From Syntrophaceae bacterium (GTDB lineage Bacteria; Desulfobacterota; Syntrophia; Syntrophales; Smithellaceae), in the NCBI GenBank assembly GCA_016927935.1, contig JAFGLS010000201.1:16255-80254 (forward strand): DNA of 64,000 nucleotides, given 5' to 3'. The translations under genes and the position numbers were made by a program. Of this stretch, positions 25,833 through 33,214 are shown in pieces; position 1 is the stretch's first letter, and the number at the start of each line of letters is the position of its first letter. Under the pieces are notes generated by a model. That model searched no databases. It worked only from the letters and a program-made list of their open reading frames with translations, and was not told the origin of the DNA.

Positions 25833-26174
25833 GTGGACGTTAAGGCAGTTCAAAAACAACTTGGCTTACGTTTCAGAGAATTAAGATTGGCAAAAAAACT
25901 AAGGCAAGAAGACTTGGAAAAATGGGATTTCTCTTACCGTTATTATGGAATGATTGAACGTGGGCTTATTAATCCTTCGCTAGATACCCTCTTGAAACTT
26001 TCCAAAATACTTGATGTAAGTTTGTATGAATTGTTTAGGTTTCTTGAAATTGACGGGATAACAACTGATGAGCGTGAGGCTGTTGCAATGAAAATATCAA
26101 AAATTTTAAAAGAAAATAAGAAAGCAAAAATTAAAAAGTTAAAAGTATTTTTGGACGAAATATTAACTCCTTAG
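25833..26174 (+). CDS. XRE-family helix-turn-helix regulator
   Basis: A 113-residue protein whose N-terminal half is a Cro/C1-type HTH (RFRELRLAKKLRQEDLEKW, then YYGMIERGLINPSLDTLLKLSKIL). A short Lys-rich helical tail follows. I place the start at GTG 25833, because AAGGAGG lies seven bases before it; the ATG in the track at 25665 has no such site and adds 56 unlikely residues in AT-rich DNA. It is divergent from the methyltransferase-carbamoyltransferase-hydrolase unit and is the natural candidate to control it and itself. Confidence 0.88.
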   Translation: MDVKAVQKQLGLRFRELRLAKKLRQEDLEKWDFSYRYYGMIERGLINPSLDTLLKLSKILDVSLYELFRFLEIDGITTDEREAVAMKISKILKENKKAKIKKLKVFLDEILTP

Positions 26175-26521
26175 AATAAAGGAAACGGTTCTATTTAATT
26201 TAAAATACTAGATTCTTGCCTGTGCCGAAATGACTAATGATGGGATATGACAGAAGACTGGATACCCCCTTTGCTTTCGCCGGGCAAATAGCTAGGCATG
26301 ACAGTTAATTTATCATCACCAGGTATACCTGGGACACCGCAATGATCTTTCTATTACTTTTGTCATTACCCGGCTTGACCGGGTAATCCAGTATTATGTC
26401 ATGTCGAGTGTAACGAGACATCTTGTTTTTTAAAAAAAAGATTTCTCGTCTCTGCGTTCCTCGAAATAACAACTGCCTTAAAATCCCTCTTTATCTCCCT
26501 TTAAAAAAGGGGAGAGATTTA
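26175..26521. repeat. Repeat cluster between XRE and MMPL genes
   Basis: No gene is supported in this 347-bp convergent gap. It holds a perfect 14-bp palindrome CCAGGTATACCTGG (26319-26332), the inverted repeat TTACCCGG/CCGGGTAA (26366-26386), a family A element (TGTCGAGTGTAACGAGACATC to CTCGAAATAAC, about 26400-26470), and a CTCCCTTTAAAAAAGGGGAG hairpin (26495-26514). The last follows the MMPL stop and may serve as terminator, although the minus-strand U-run is weak. Confidence 0.65.
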
Positions 26522-29500
26522 TTATTGTTTCTTGCCCACGAACCATTTTTCCTCAATCCCTCTGGTGTCGGAAGCGAAGACTTTGATGACAAAGCCGGCC
26601 TTTTCCATTAAGGCAACAATCTCTGTCTGGGCGCGGAATCGGTTGGGTGCGCGGGTAATTTTTAATCTAACTTCCTCTATCCGGCGCTTCCACGGATTTG
26701 GTTTATCCGACGGAATGGTTGCCCGGACAATCAATGTCCCGTCCGCGGTTAGTGTACCGTAAATCCGCTGAAAAACAATTTTTACTTCATTGTCGGAAAT
26801 CAGATGCAGCATGTCCAGCATAAGCACGTAATCAACTTCTCCTTCAACGTGCGGCAGATCGGGCGCGCGTCCGGCTACAACGGAGCCGCGACTGCCAATG
26901 GCGCGCGAAGCAATCAAAACACGCTCTTCATCCGGTTCGATACCGAACACCTGAGCCTGCGGAAAAATTTCCAGCAGCCACGTGGCGGGAACGCCGAAGC
27001 CACAACCGATATCAATAATCCGGCGGGGATTTTTTACATACTTGTCCAGTTCCCTGAACATCGGGTCTATCATCATTTTCATCCGGGCAAAGACGCGCGG
27101 ATACGCGGGCAGATGACGGTAACGTAAAACCGTCCGGCGCAAATGTTCTTTTGAACCAACCGTAAATCCACCGGTGGGATATTGAACAGACGAAAAAATT
27201 TTTTTCATCAAAACAGGCAGGATACAATAAGTTCCGACTAAAGAAAAACCTATTCCCGGAAACGAAACGATGCCGATACTGCGAAGAAGAGAGTGACTGG
27301 CAAAAATCAGCACGCCGAAACCGACTAAAGTAGTAAAGGCCGCCAGAAACATGGCCAGTTTGATTGTATGCATGGCCGGAGAATTTTCATCCGGATAGCG
27401 CTGGTAGGTGCAGACATAATAAATGGCGTAGTCAATCCCCATGCCCATAATCACAATCCAGAGCATGATGCCGGGAATGTCCAGTGGATGGCCAATAAGT
27501 TTGAGCGTGCCCAGGGTGGCAATGAGCGCAAAAGCAACAGGCGCCAGCGTCGCCAGCGACAACTGCCAGTCGAGAAAATACAGAAAGACAACCCCTACAA
27601 GCCCGAGGCTGATAATCAGGGCGATTTTCAGAAAAAGATTCTTCAGAAATTCGCCCAGCCTCTTGTTAAACAAATCCACGTCAAATATTCCAGCAAAGCC
27701 GCTTTCGGAAATACGTTTAAAAAAATCTTCCGCGTTGTAATTTTTTCCGGCGGCAATAAGGCTCAGCTGTGTATAGCCAGCGATGCTTTTGGTAATCCCC
27801 AACATTTCAAAATATTTTTCCGGTATGTCAAAAGACCGGGAATTTTCCTGATTAATGATTTTCCAGAACGACTCAAAAGCATCGGGGGCAAAGCCGTTTT
27901 CCCTAGCCGCTATCGTCAGATCTTTTTTCAACGCAGCGATACGTTCATTATTCCAGAAAGAGCGCCAGGCGGCAAAATTATTTTCTGCTTTTTGTCGTGA
28001 AGGAAACAGCACTGAAGGGAGGAATACTTCACTGATGTTTTCTTTTTGCACATCGTCGGAAAGTCGGTTCAACAACTCTTCATTTTTTTTCTGGAGTCGC
28101 GCAATATCCGGCGCTTCCAGAGAAGCATAACATTTGCCGGATAGATTACCCCAGACATCCTGCATTTTTTTGTCGGCATTGACGGTTGCTTCGCTCATGG
28201 AATTCATGGCGTTCAAATCAACATTAAAAACCGGTTTGGCGAAAAAAAGCATAATAAGGCTGAAAATAATGGCGGCAATTATTTTCCAGTTCGCGGGAAC
28301 GGCAAACTTTTTGACGGCATTGAAAAGCAGGGGATTGCTGGGCTTGGCCGCTGGCGGCATGGCCGGAAATATTTTCGGAAATATGAAATGAACAAATAAA
28401 AGGGCGAAGGTTACACCCAGCGCGGAGAAAAGACCGATTTCCACGAGAATTTTAAAATCGCTGATAAGCAACAGGAGAAAAGCGCCCAGCGTTGTCAAAA
28501 CCGCCAGAAGTTCCGCCGACCAGAGTTCCTGCGCCACCTGTTTGCCGTAGGTGGCTCGAGGCTGATCCAGAAACAGCAGATATGTGATGCCTAAATCCAC
28601 GGTAAAGGCCATGATGGCACCGCCGAAACCAATGGCAACGATGGACATGGATTTGAAGAAAAATGAACAGACAAACAGGGCGGCAATCGCGCCGACAGAC
28701 GAAGGCAGTAGCGCCAGGAGACCGATAAGTGGTCGGGGAAATGCAAAGATCAACAAAAGTGCGATACCCAGCGTCGTTAATAATATGGCCATTCTCATGT
28801 CCCGCTTGGCGATGCTTTCATTATCCAAAGCCGCACGGTATGCCCCGACTGATGTCAGCGTGTATTTGTTGCTGCTATTTACCAGAGTTCTGAGCTCTTT
28901 CCGGCAATCATCAATAAATTTTTGGATTTTGACGGCCACTGCCGTATCCGTACCTGAACCTTTTATTCTGGCAATAATCAGCGCATGCCTGCCGTCTTTG
29001 GAAATCAACTGCCCCTGATAAAATTGAGCCTTATTTGCAGGGAGCAAAGCGGACATTTTCCTGAGAATTATACCGGAAAAACCAAGCGGGTCTCTGGCAA
29101 TCATTTCACCGCGGCCTATTCCCTCGAGTTGCTCAAGTGTGTTGCGGTTTTGAGCCATCGCCTCCCGGATTTTTTCCGGTGACAGAAGCGGCTGAATTTT
29201 TTGTTCCAGTTCAGATAAGCTCAAAAGTGAGGGCAGGTTATTATTTACATGAGCAATTAGTTCGGGAAAGTTTTTAGCATCATCGCCGATGCCGACTTTG
29301 ACAAAAAGGCCGCTTTTGCTGAGTTTGTCGGAAAGAATGGCAGCCGCGCTGATTAATTTGTCGCGATCAGCGGACGCCTGTTCCAGATCAATGAATACTT
29401 TATCCTGAACTGGAAGATGTTTGATAATCAGGCGCGCATCAGCCAGCACCGGATCCTTGTGCGGCATTGATTCCAGAATATCCGTCTCGATTTTGAGGTT

Positions 29501-29587
29501 GTTAGTTTCCCAGCAAAAAAGCGCCGCCACAATCAGAGTGACGACAAAAACAATAGACCATTTTATCTGATACTTACCAGTAGACAT
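26522..29587 (-). CDS. MMPL/RND-family exporter fused to a C-terminal SAM methyltransferase
   Basis: A 1021-residue fusion. Residues 1 to about 800 form an RND/MMPL transporter: one N-terminal helix, a periplasmic domain, a bundle of helices around 265-420, a second periplasmic domain, and a second bundle around 660-800 (GMGIDYAIYYVC). Residues about 810-1021 are a class I methyltransferase with DIGCGFGVPATWLLE, FGIEPDEERV and DYVLMLDMLHLI. In aryl polyene loci an MMPL exporter and a methyltransferase are usually separate genes; here they form one uninterrupted frame. The transporter would move the lipid-like pigment or its precursor across the inner membrane, with methylation on the cytoplasmic side. 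Confidence 0.92.
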   Translation of the reverse strand: MSTGKYQIKWSIVFVVTLIVAALFCWETNNLKIETDILESMPHKDPVLADARLIIKHLPVQDKVFIDLEQASADRDKLISAAAILSDKLSKSGLFVKVGIGDDAKNFPELIAHVNNNLPSLLSLSELEQKIQPLLSPEKIREAMAQNRNTLEQLEGIGRGEMIARDPLGFSGIILRKMSALLPANKAQFYQGQLISKDGRHALIIARIKGSGTDTAVAVKIQKFIDDCRKELRTLVNSSNKYTLTSVGAYRAALDNESIAKRDMRMAILLTTLGIALLLIFAFPRPLIGLLALLPSSVGAIAALFVCSFFFKSMSIVAIGFGGAIMAFTVDLGITYLLFLDQPRATYGKQVAQELWSAELLAVLTTLGAFLLLLISDFKILVEIGLFSALGVTFALLFVHFIFPKIFPAMPPAAKPSNPLLFNAVKKFAVPANWKIIAAIIFSLIMLFFAKPVFNVDLNAMNSMSEATVNADKKMQDVWGNLSGKCYASLEAPDIARLQKKNEELLNRLSDDVQKENISEVFLPSVLFPSRQKAENNFAAWRSFWNNERIAALKKDLTIAARENGFAPDAFESFWKIINQENSRSFDIPEKYFEMLGITKSIAGYTQLSLIAAGKNYNAEDFFKRISESGFAGIFDVDLFNKRLGEFLKNLFLKIALIISLGLVGVVFLYFLDWQLSLATLAPVAFALIATLGTLKLIGHPLDIPGIMLWIVIMGMGIDYAIYYVCTYQRYPDENSPAMHTIKLAMFLAAFTTLVGFGVLIFASHSLLRSIGIVSFPGIGFSLVGTYCILPVLMKKIFSSVQYPTGGFTVGSKEHLRRTVLRYRHLPAYPRVFARMKMMIDPMFRELDKYVKNPRRIIDIGCGFGVPATWLLEIFPQAQVFGIEPDEERVLIASRAIGSRGSVVAGRAPDLPHVEGEVDYVLMLDMLHLISDNEVKIVFQRIYGTLTADGTLIVRATIPSDKPNPWKRRIEEVRLKITRAPNRFRAQTEIVALMEKAGFVIKVFASDTRGIEEKWFVGKKQ

Positions 29588-29731
29588 ATATATGCGTACA
29601 TTCTTTTAATTATTGGTATTTTGAGATTTTTTTAAACCATATTTTACCGGCAGTGGCAAGACAAAAAGCCCTTAATCAAAGGGTCATTTATGAAAGTCAT
29701 TTAGACTTTCAATGATTACTTCAAAAAATAA

Positions 29732-29760
29732 TTGACATACAAACGGAACGTTCCTAATAT
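29732..29760 (+). promoter_or_regulatory. Sigma-70-type promoter with palindromic operator in the spacer (PilZ gene)
   Basis: TTGACA (29732-29737), a 17-bp spacer and TAATAT (29755-29760) match the consensus closely. The spacer contains the perfect 10-bp palindrome GGAACGTTCC (29745-29754), which is well placed for a repressor site. The PilZ gene starts at 29796. Confidence 0.65.
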
Positions 29761-29795
29761 ATCAACATTAAGGAAAAAATACCTTCAGGATTAAA

Positions 29796-30194
29796 ATGAG
29801 AAGATTCTGGAAAAAAGACACCGTAAAAGAAAGAAGAAGAGTAAAAAGGCTGAAGGAAGAAAACGATATCACCGCAATCATCATCTCCGGAGAAGGCAAT
29901 TATCCCAAGGGTGAAATCATAAATAATAAATTAAAGGATATCTCCGTCCTCGGTGCTAAAATTCAGGCCAATGTTTTTTTCCCCGTCAAAACTCTCCTCG
30001 AAATGAATATCACATTTAAAGATCTGTATTACAATATAACCACCTTGGGAGAAGTAAAATGGATCAGGAAAGTTATTGGTGAAGAATCTTACGAGGCAGG
30101 CGTGGAATTCATTAGTTCACCCCTTGATTCAATCCAGAAACTGTCAGATTATATTTCGTGGAAACTAAATCAGCAAATTCCTGATTCGGTTTAA
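29796..30194 (+). CDS. PilZ-domain c-di-GMP receptor protein (paralogue 1)
   Basis: A 132-residue single-domain protein with both c-di-GMP-binding motifs of PilZ: RxxxR in RRRVKR and DxSxxG in DISVLGAKI. Later, SYEAGVEF matches the usual G-V-E-F strand. It would act as a cytoplasmic c-di-GMP effector. A second, clearly related gene lies at 46269; both end with similar S-I-K/Q-K-L helices. It has its own strong promoter and lies divergent from the MMPL fusion gene. Its target cannot be told from sequence. Confidence 0.87.
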   Translation: MRRFWKKDTVKERRRVKRLKEENDITAIIISGEGNYPKGEIINNKLKDISVLGAKIQANVFFPVKTLLEMNITFKDLYYNITTLGEVKWIRKVIGEESYEAGVEFISSPLDSIQKLSDYISWKLNQQIPDSV

Positions 30195-30277
30195 ACATAC
30201 TTACATAAAATTTCTTTATATTTCCCCCAAAAAACCCTTTTAAGAAAAATGAAAAAATTTGGTTTAATCCAATCTTA

Positions 30278-30358
30278 GGGGCAATAGTGCCCCATTAGCG
30301 CCCCAAAACGCCCCATCTTTTATTGAAAATCTTATAAAAAAGGGACTTATTGTCCCTT
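30278..30358 (+). promoter_or_regulatory. Hairpins between PilZ and lipase genes; candidate enhancer palindrome
   Basis: GGGGCA-ATAG-TGCCCC (30278-30293) is a perfect palindrome, followed by two more CCCC tracts about 10-11 bp apart (30301, 30311). Then AAGGGAC/GTCCCTT (30340-30358) forms a hairpin that could end the PilZ transcript. The palindrome centre is about 180 bp before the expected sigma-54 start, a usual distance for an enhancer-binding-protein site. The rest of the gap 30195-30525 holds no gene. Confidence 0.4.
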
Positions 30359-30440
30359 GTTAAATATGCTGTTTTTTTACTTAATATTTATTTCTTATAT
30401 TTTCATAATTTACACAAAATTAAAGACACTGCAAAAAAAC

Positions 30441-30456
30441 TGGCACGCTTAATGCT
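30441..30456 (+). promoter_or_regulatory. Sigma-54 (-24/-12) promoter of the lipase gene
   Basis: TGGCACGCTTAATGCT has the required GG-N10-GC spacing and a perfect TGGCACG -24 element; the -12 element is ATGCT in place of TTGCA. It is the best sigma-54 match I noticed in the window. Transcription would begin near 30467, about 60 nt before the start codon. Confidence 0.7.
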
Positions 30457-30525
30457 TTTTAAGATGATAAATAACCTTAAAAGTAAAAAAATTTATAGAT
30501 TTATAAGTTACAAGGAGGAATGGGC

Positions 30526-32109
30526 ATGAAAAATATGGTTTGGATTAAAAGAATGCTGCATCCGTGGAATAAATCAGCTTTTTATAAAAACCTTTTAATC
30601 ATTATGATGGTTACTGTCTTGGGAATTGTTATGGCTCCGGCAGTAAGCAAGGCATGGTTTTTCGTAAGCAAGACCTCAAGCGTGAGCGAGCCTTCAGGCG
30701 TTCCCTTGAACTCCAAAGGTATCTACACCGCCACGGCTGATGACGGCGGCAAGATTTATTTATATCGCTATGCTCCTTATACGACTGGTACCCCTCAGTT
30801 CCGCACCAGCGGCACACCCATAGTACTCTTTACAGGTATCGGCACGAATATGAACCAGTATCTTGCCTGCACCCCCTCCGACATGACAACTGCTTATAGA
30901 GGAGTTTATGTACCCCCTGTTTCCAGCGCTCCGGCGTGGGCCCTGAATTCGACAAAGACAGATTATGAAACATATATCAAGGCCGACAATATGCGCTATT
31001 ACAGTTTTGCTCATTATCTGTGGCTGCAGGGTTATGACGTATGGCTGGTAAACTACCGCGGCACGGGCCGCAGTCCCATTCACAGCAAAGGGGCCAATCC
31101 CGACAGTATGATCAACCTTGATATCTGGGCCACTCTTGATGTCCCGGCAGCAATCGCCAAGGTAAAATCTGTTACGGGGAAAAGGATGTTCATCGGTGGC
31201 CACAGCACAGGAGGTTTGGTTTCGTATGCCTACCTGCAGGGCGCCTATCTGGATTATGGCATCTATTCATGGGCAAAGACAACCTATTATAAGACATGCT
31301 TTGCCCTGGGATACATGCCGCATGTCAAGGCTAGTGCCACACTTGCCAAGAAAAGAAACGCCGACATAAAGGGCTTTATCGGCATTGACCCCGCCGGCGT
31401 ACCGGCGCTACCAAATCTTCTGGATTCAGTCATCTTCTGGACACTTCTGGGTTCCAAATTATATATACCGGTAGATACACTGATCGAGGTGTTAGTCCAG
31501 CAATTTCCTAGTCAATTGATTGTCGGGCTGGAAGAAACCATATTTGGGCTAATCAATACAGCAGCCAGTGGAGATTCTTTGCTGAGCGACTTTTTTGATT
31601 ACTTGAACTTCTGGGTAGTGGAGGATATGGATCCCTGCATGGAGGATTGGATTGTACGTTACGCTGCCACCGGTATTCCTGTTCGTGGCTTTGGTCAATA
31701 TATGGATATGGGCCTGCACAACACCATTCGTGAACACTATTTAAACGGTTCGGAAAACTATTTGACGAAACTGATTATAGGCGCATCCACTCCCAGTCCG
31801 GGCAGAGACGGATACTATTACTACGATCAAAATATGTCGCGTATGACCGTACCGATGATTGTTTTCTCATCTGCAACAGGAGCGCTGGTTAGCCCGGAGG
31901 CGACTTACGACTTCATCATATCGAAAAAATCTCCGACGGCTTACGATTTGTGGTATGTTGTCGGAGATACTGGCCACCTTGACGTGGCGATGGGCAGGAG
32001 AGTACCGACCGCTGTTTTCCCGCAGTTAGGAGCATGGCTAAAAACAGTAAATACCTTATCCAGCAATCCGGCAAACACTACCACGCCTGCAGTGCAAATT
32101 GATGAATAG
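30526..32109 (+). CDS. Secreted lipase-like alpha/beta hydrolase
   Basis: A 527-residue protein. The N-terminal signal is long (basic start, then LLIIMMVTVLGIVMAPAVSKA) with cleavage likely before WFFVSK. GIGTNMNQY, YDVWLVNYRGTGRSP, the nucleophile elbow GGHSTGGLVS and a late VGDTGHLD give a complete hydrolase triad in a fold like acid/gastric lipases. The start is ATG 30526, seven bases after AAGGAGG; the ATG at 30520 is too close to that site. It is expressed from a sigma-54-type promoter and stands alone. It may hydrolyse extracellular or periplasmic lipid or polyester. Substrate unknown. Confidence 0.85.
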   Translation: MKNMVWIKRMLHPWNKSAFYKNLLIIMMVTVLGIVMAPAVSKAWFFVSKTSSVSEPSGVPLNSKGIYTATADDGGKIYLYRYAPYTTGTPQFRTSGTPIVLFTGIGTNMNQYLACTPSDMTTAYRGVYVPPVSSAPAWALNSTKTDYETYIKADNMRYYSFAHYLWLQGYDVWLVNYRGTGRSPIHSKGANPDSMINLDIWATLDVPAAIAKVKSVTGKRMFIGGHSTGGLVSYAYLQGAYLDYGIYSWAKTTYYKTCFALGYMPHVKASATLAKKRNADIKGFIGIDPAGVPALPNLLDSVIFWTLLGSKLYIPVDTLIEVLVQQFPSQLIVGLEETIFGLINTAASGDSLLSDFFDYLNFWVVEDMDPCMEDWIVRYAATGIPVRGFGQYMDMGLHNTIREHYLNGSENYLTKLIIGASTPSPGRDGYYYYDQNMSRMTVPMIVFSSATGALVSPEATYDFIISKKSPTAYDLWYVVGDTGHLDVAMGRRVPTAVFPQLGAWLKTVNTLSSNPANTTTPAVQIDE

Positions 32110-32148
32110 CGGAAGTGTTTAATTAACTAAAATACTGTTACATTAAGA

Positions 32149-32180
32149 GGCGCTTCGTTCCCGCGGAGCGCCGTTCATTT
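32149..32180 (+). terminator. Terminator-like hairpin after the lipase gene
   Basis: GGCGCT (32149-32154) pairs with AGCGCC (32167-32172), followed by GTTCATTT. The stem is GC-rich but the T-tract is weak. The remainder of the 370-bp gap to 32479 holds a family A repeat and no supported gene. Confidence 0.4.
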
Positions 32181-32384
32181 ACCATACAAAAATAGAGCTC
32201 TTCTTTACACTTTTAAACCACTAATGCATACGGTTCGCTTAACGTTCAGATTTTAGAAAATATAGGATGTGTCTTTGTTTAAAGATAATACTATTTTAAC
32301 AAACATTTTTACCTGTGGTGGGAATACAAAAAGGCCAGCAAAGAAAAAGACTTGCTGTCATTGTCCGGTGATAGCTATGTTTTT

Positions 32385-32467
32385 TGTCATATCGAACCGC
32401 CATAGGCGGTGAGATATCTTATTGTTCAAGACTTCTCATCCCGACACATCGGGATTCAAAGTGACGC
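32385..32467. repeat. Dispersed palindromic repeat, family A
   Basis: It starts TTGTCATATCGAACCGCC, then GAGATATCTTATTG, CCCGACACATCGGG and CAAAGTGACG. It is a diverged copy of the element at 3081, lying just beyond the 3' end of the glycosyltransferase gene. Confidence 0.55.
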
Positions 32468-32479
32468 TCTGCATTTTAA

Positions 32480-33199
32480 TTATTTCAGAAAAAATATTCT
32501 GTGGAAAATCAAGCGGGTGAACGTTGAGGAATTGCGTAGGAAATCCACAAAAGGGCGAAAGTGGGATTTTCTTTCTCCCTTGGGATGGTAATTGACACGC
32601 ACCGGAGCTTCCATAACCGGCATACCTTTTCTTTGGGCATGAACTAAAATTTCCACTTCGAACTGGAAACGCCGTGCTTTTGTTTTTAAATTTAGCGCTT
32701 CGGGGAGAGGATAAATGCGAAAACCGCTTTGTGAATCGGAAACTGCCGGACCGCCGGATATCCGCACCCAGAAGTTGGAAAACTTCCTGCCGAAACTGCT
32801 TGTCCACGGAACATCTTTGCCAACCATACCTGCTCTTACTCCCACAACAATCGGCCGCGCATTTTTAGGAATAACTTTAATGAGCTTTTTTGCATCCTGG
32901 GGATAGTGCTGGCTGTCGGCGTCAATGGTGATTGCCCAGTTAGCCACAGCAGATACCGCGGCAAAGCCGGTCATTATGGCTGCGCCCTTACCATGATTTT
33001 GCTTATGCCGTAGGATTTGAATGCCTTTAATCTCTTTTATCTCATCGTAAGTGTTGTCGGTCGAGCCGTCATCAACAACAAAGACAGGAAAGCCCAGCGC
33101 CTGCGCCTCTTCAACAACCTGCGCCACCGTCCCGGCATGATTGTAAACTGGAACGACAAAAGCAAAACGGTTTTTGTTATGATTTTTTGACTCGATCAA
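32480..33199 (-). CDS. Family 2 glycosyltransferase (dolichol-phosphate-mannose-synthase-like)
   Basis: A 239-residue GT-A enzyme. FVVPVYNHAGT, VDDGSTDNT, the DxD-type DADSQH and DSQSGFR match the DPM1-like GT2 group; there is no C-terminal transmembrane domain. It uses a nucleotide sugar and probably glycosylates a lipid or the aryl-polyene-like product. It is the last gene of a coupled unit: radical SAM, ammonia-lyase, thioesterase, DAK2-DegV, glycosyltransferase. The only start available is TTG 33199, 15 bp after the upstream stop. The C-terminus ends close to a dispersed repeat. Confidence 0.9.
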   Translation of the reverse strand: MIESKNHNKNRFAFVVPVYNHAGTVAQVVEEAQALGFPVFVVDDGSTDNTYDEIKEIKGIQILRHKQNHGKGAAIMTGFAAVSAVANWAITIDADSQHYPQDAKKLIKVIPKNARPIVVGVRAGMVGKDVPWTSSFGRKFSNFWVRISGGPAVSDSQSGFRIYPLPEALNLKTKARRFQFEVEILVHAQRKGMPVMEAPVRVNYHPKGERKSHFRPFVDFLRNSSTFTRLIFHRIFFLK

Positions 33200-33214
33200 T
33201 TTCTACTTCTCAAT

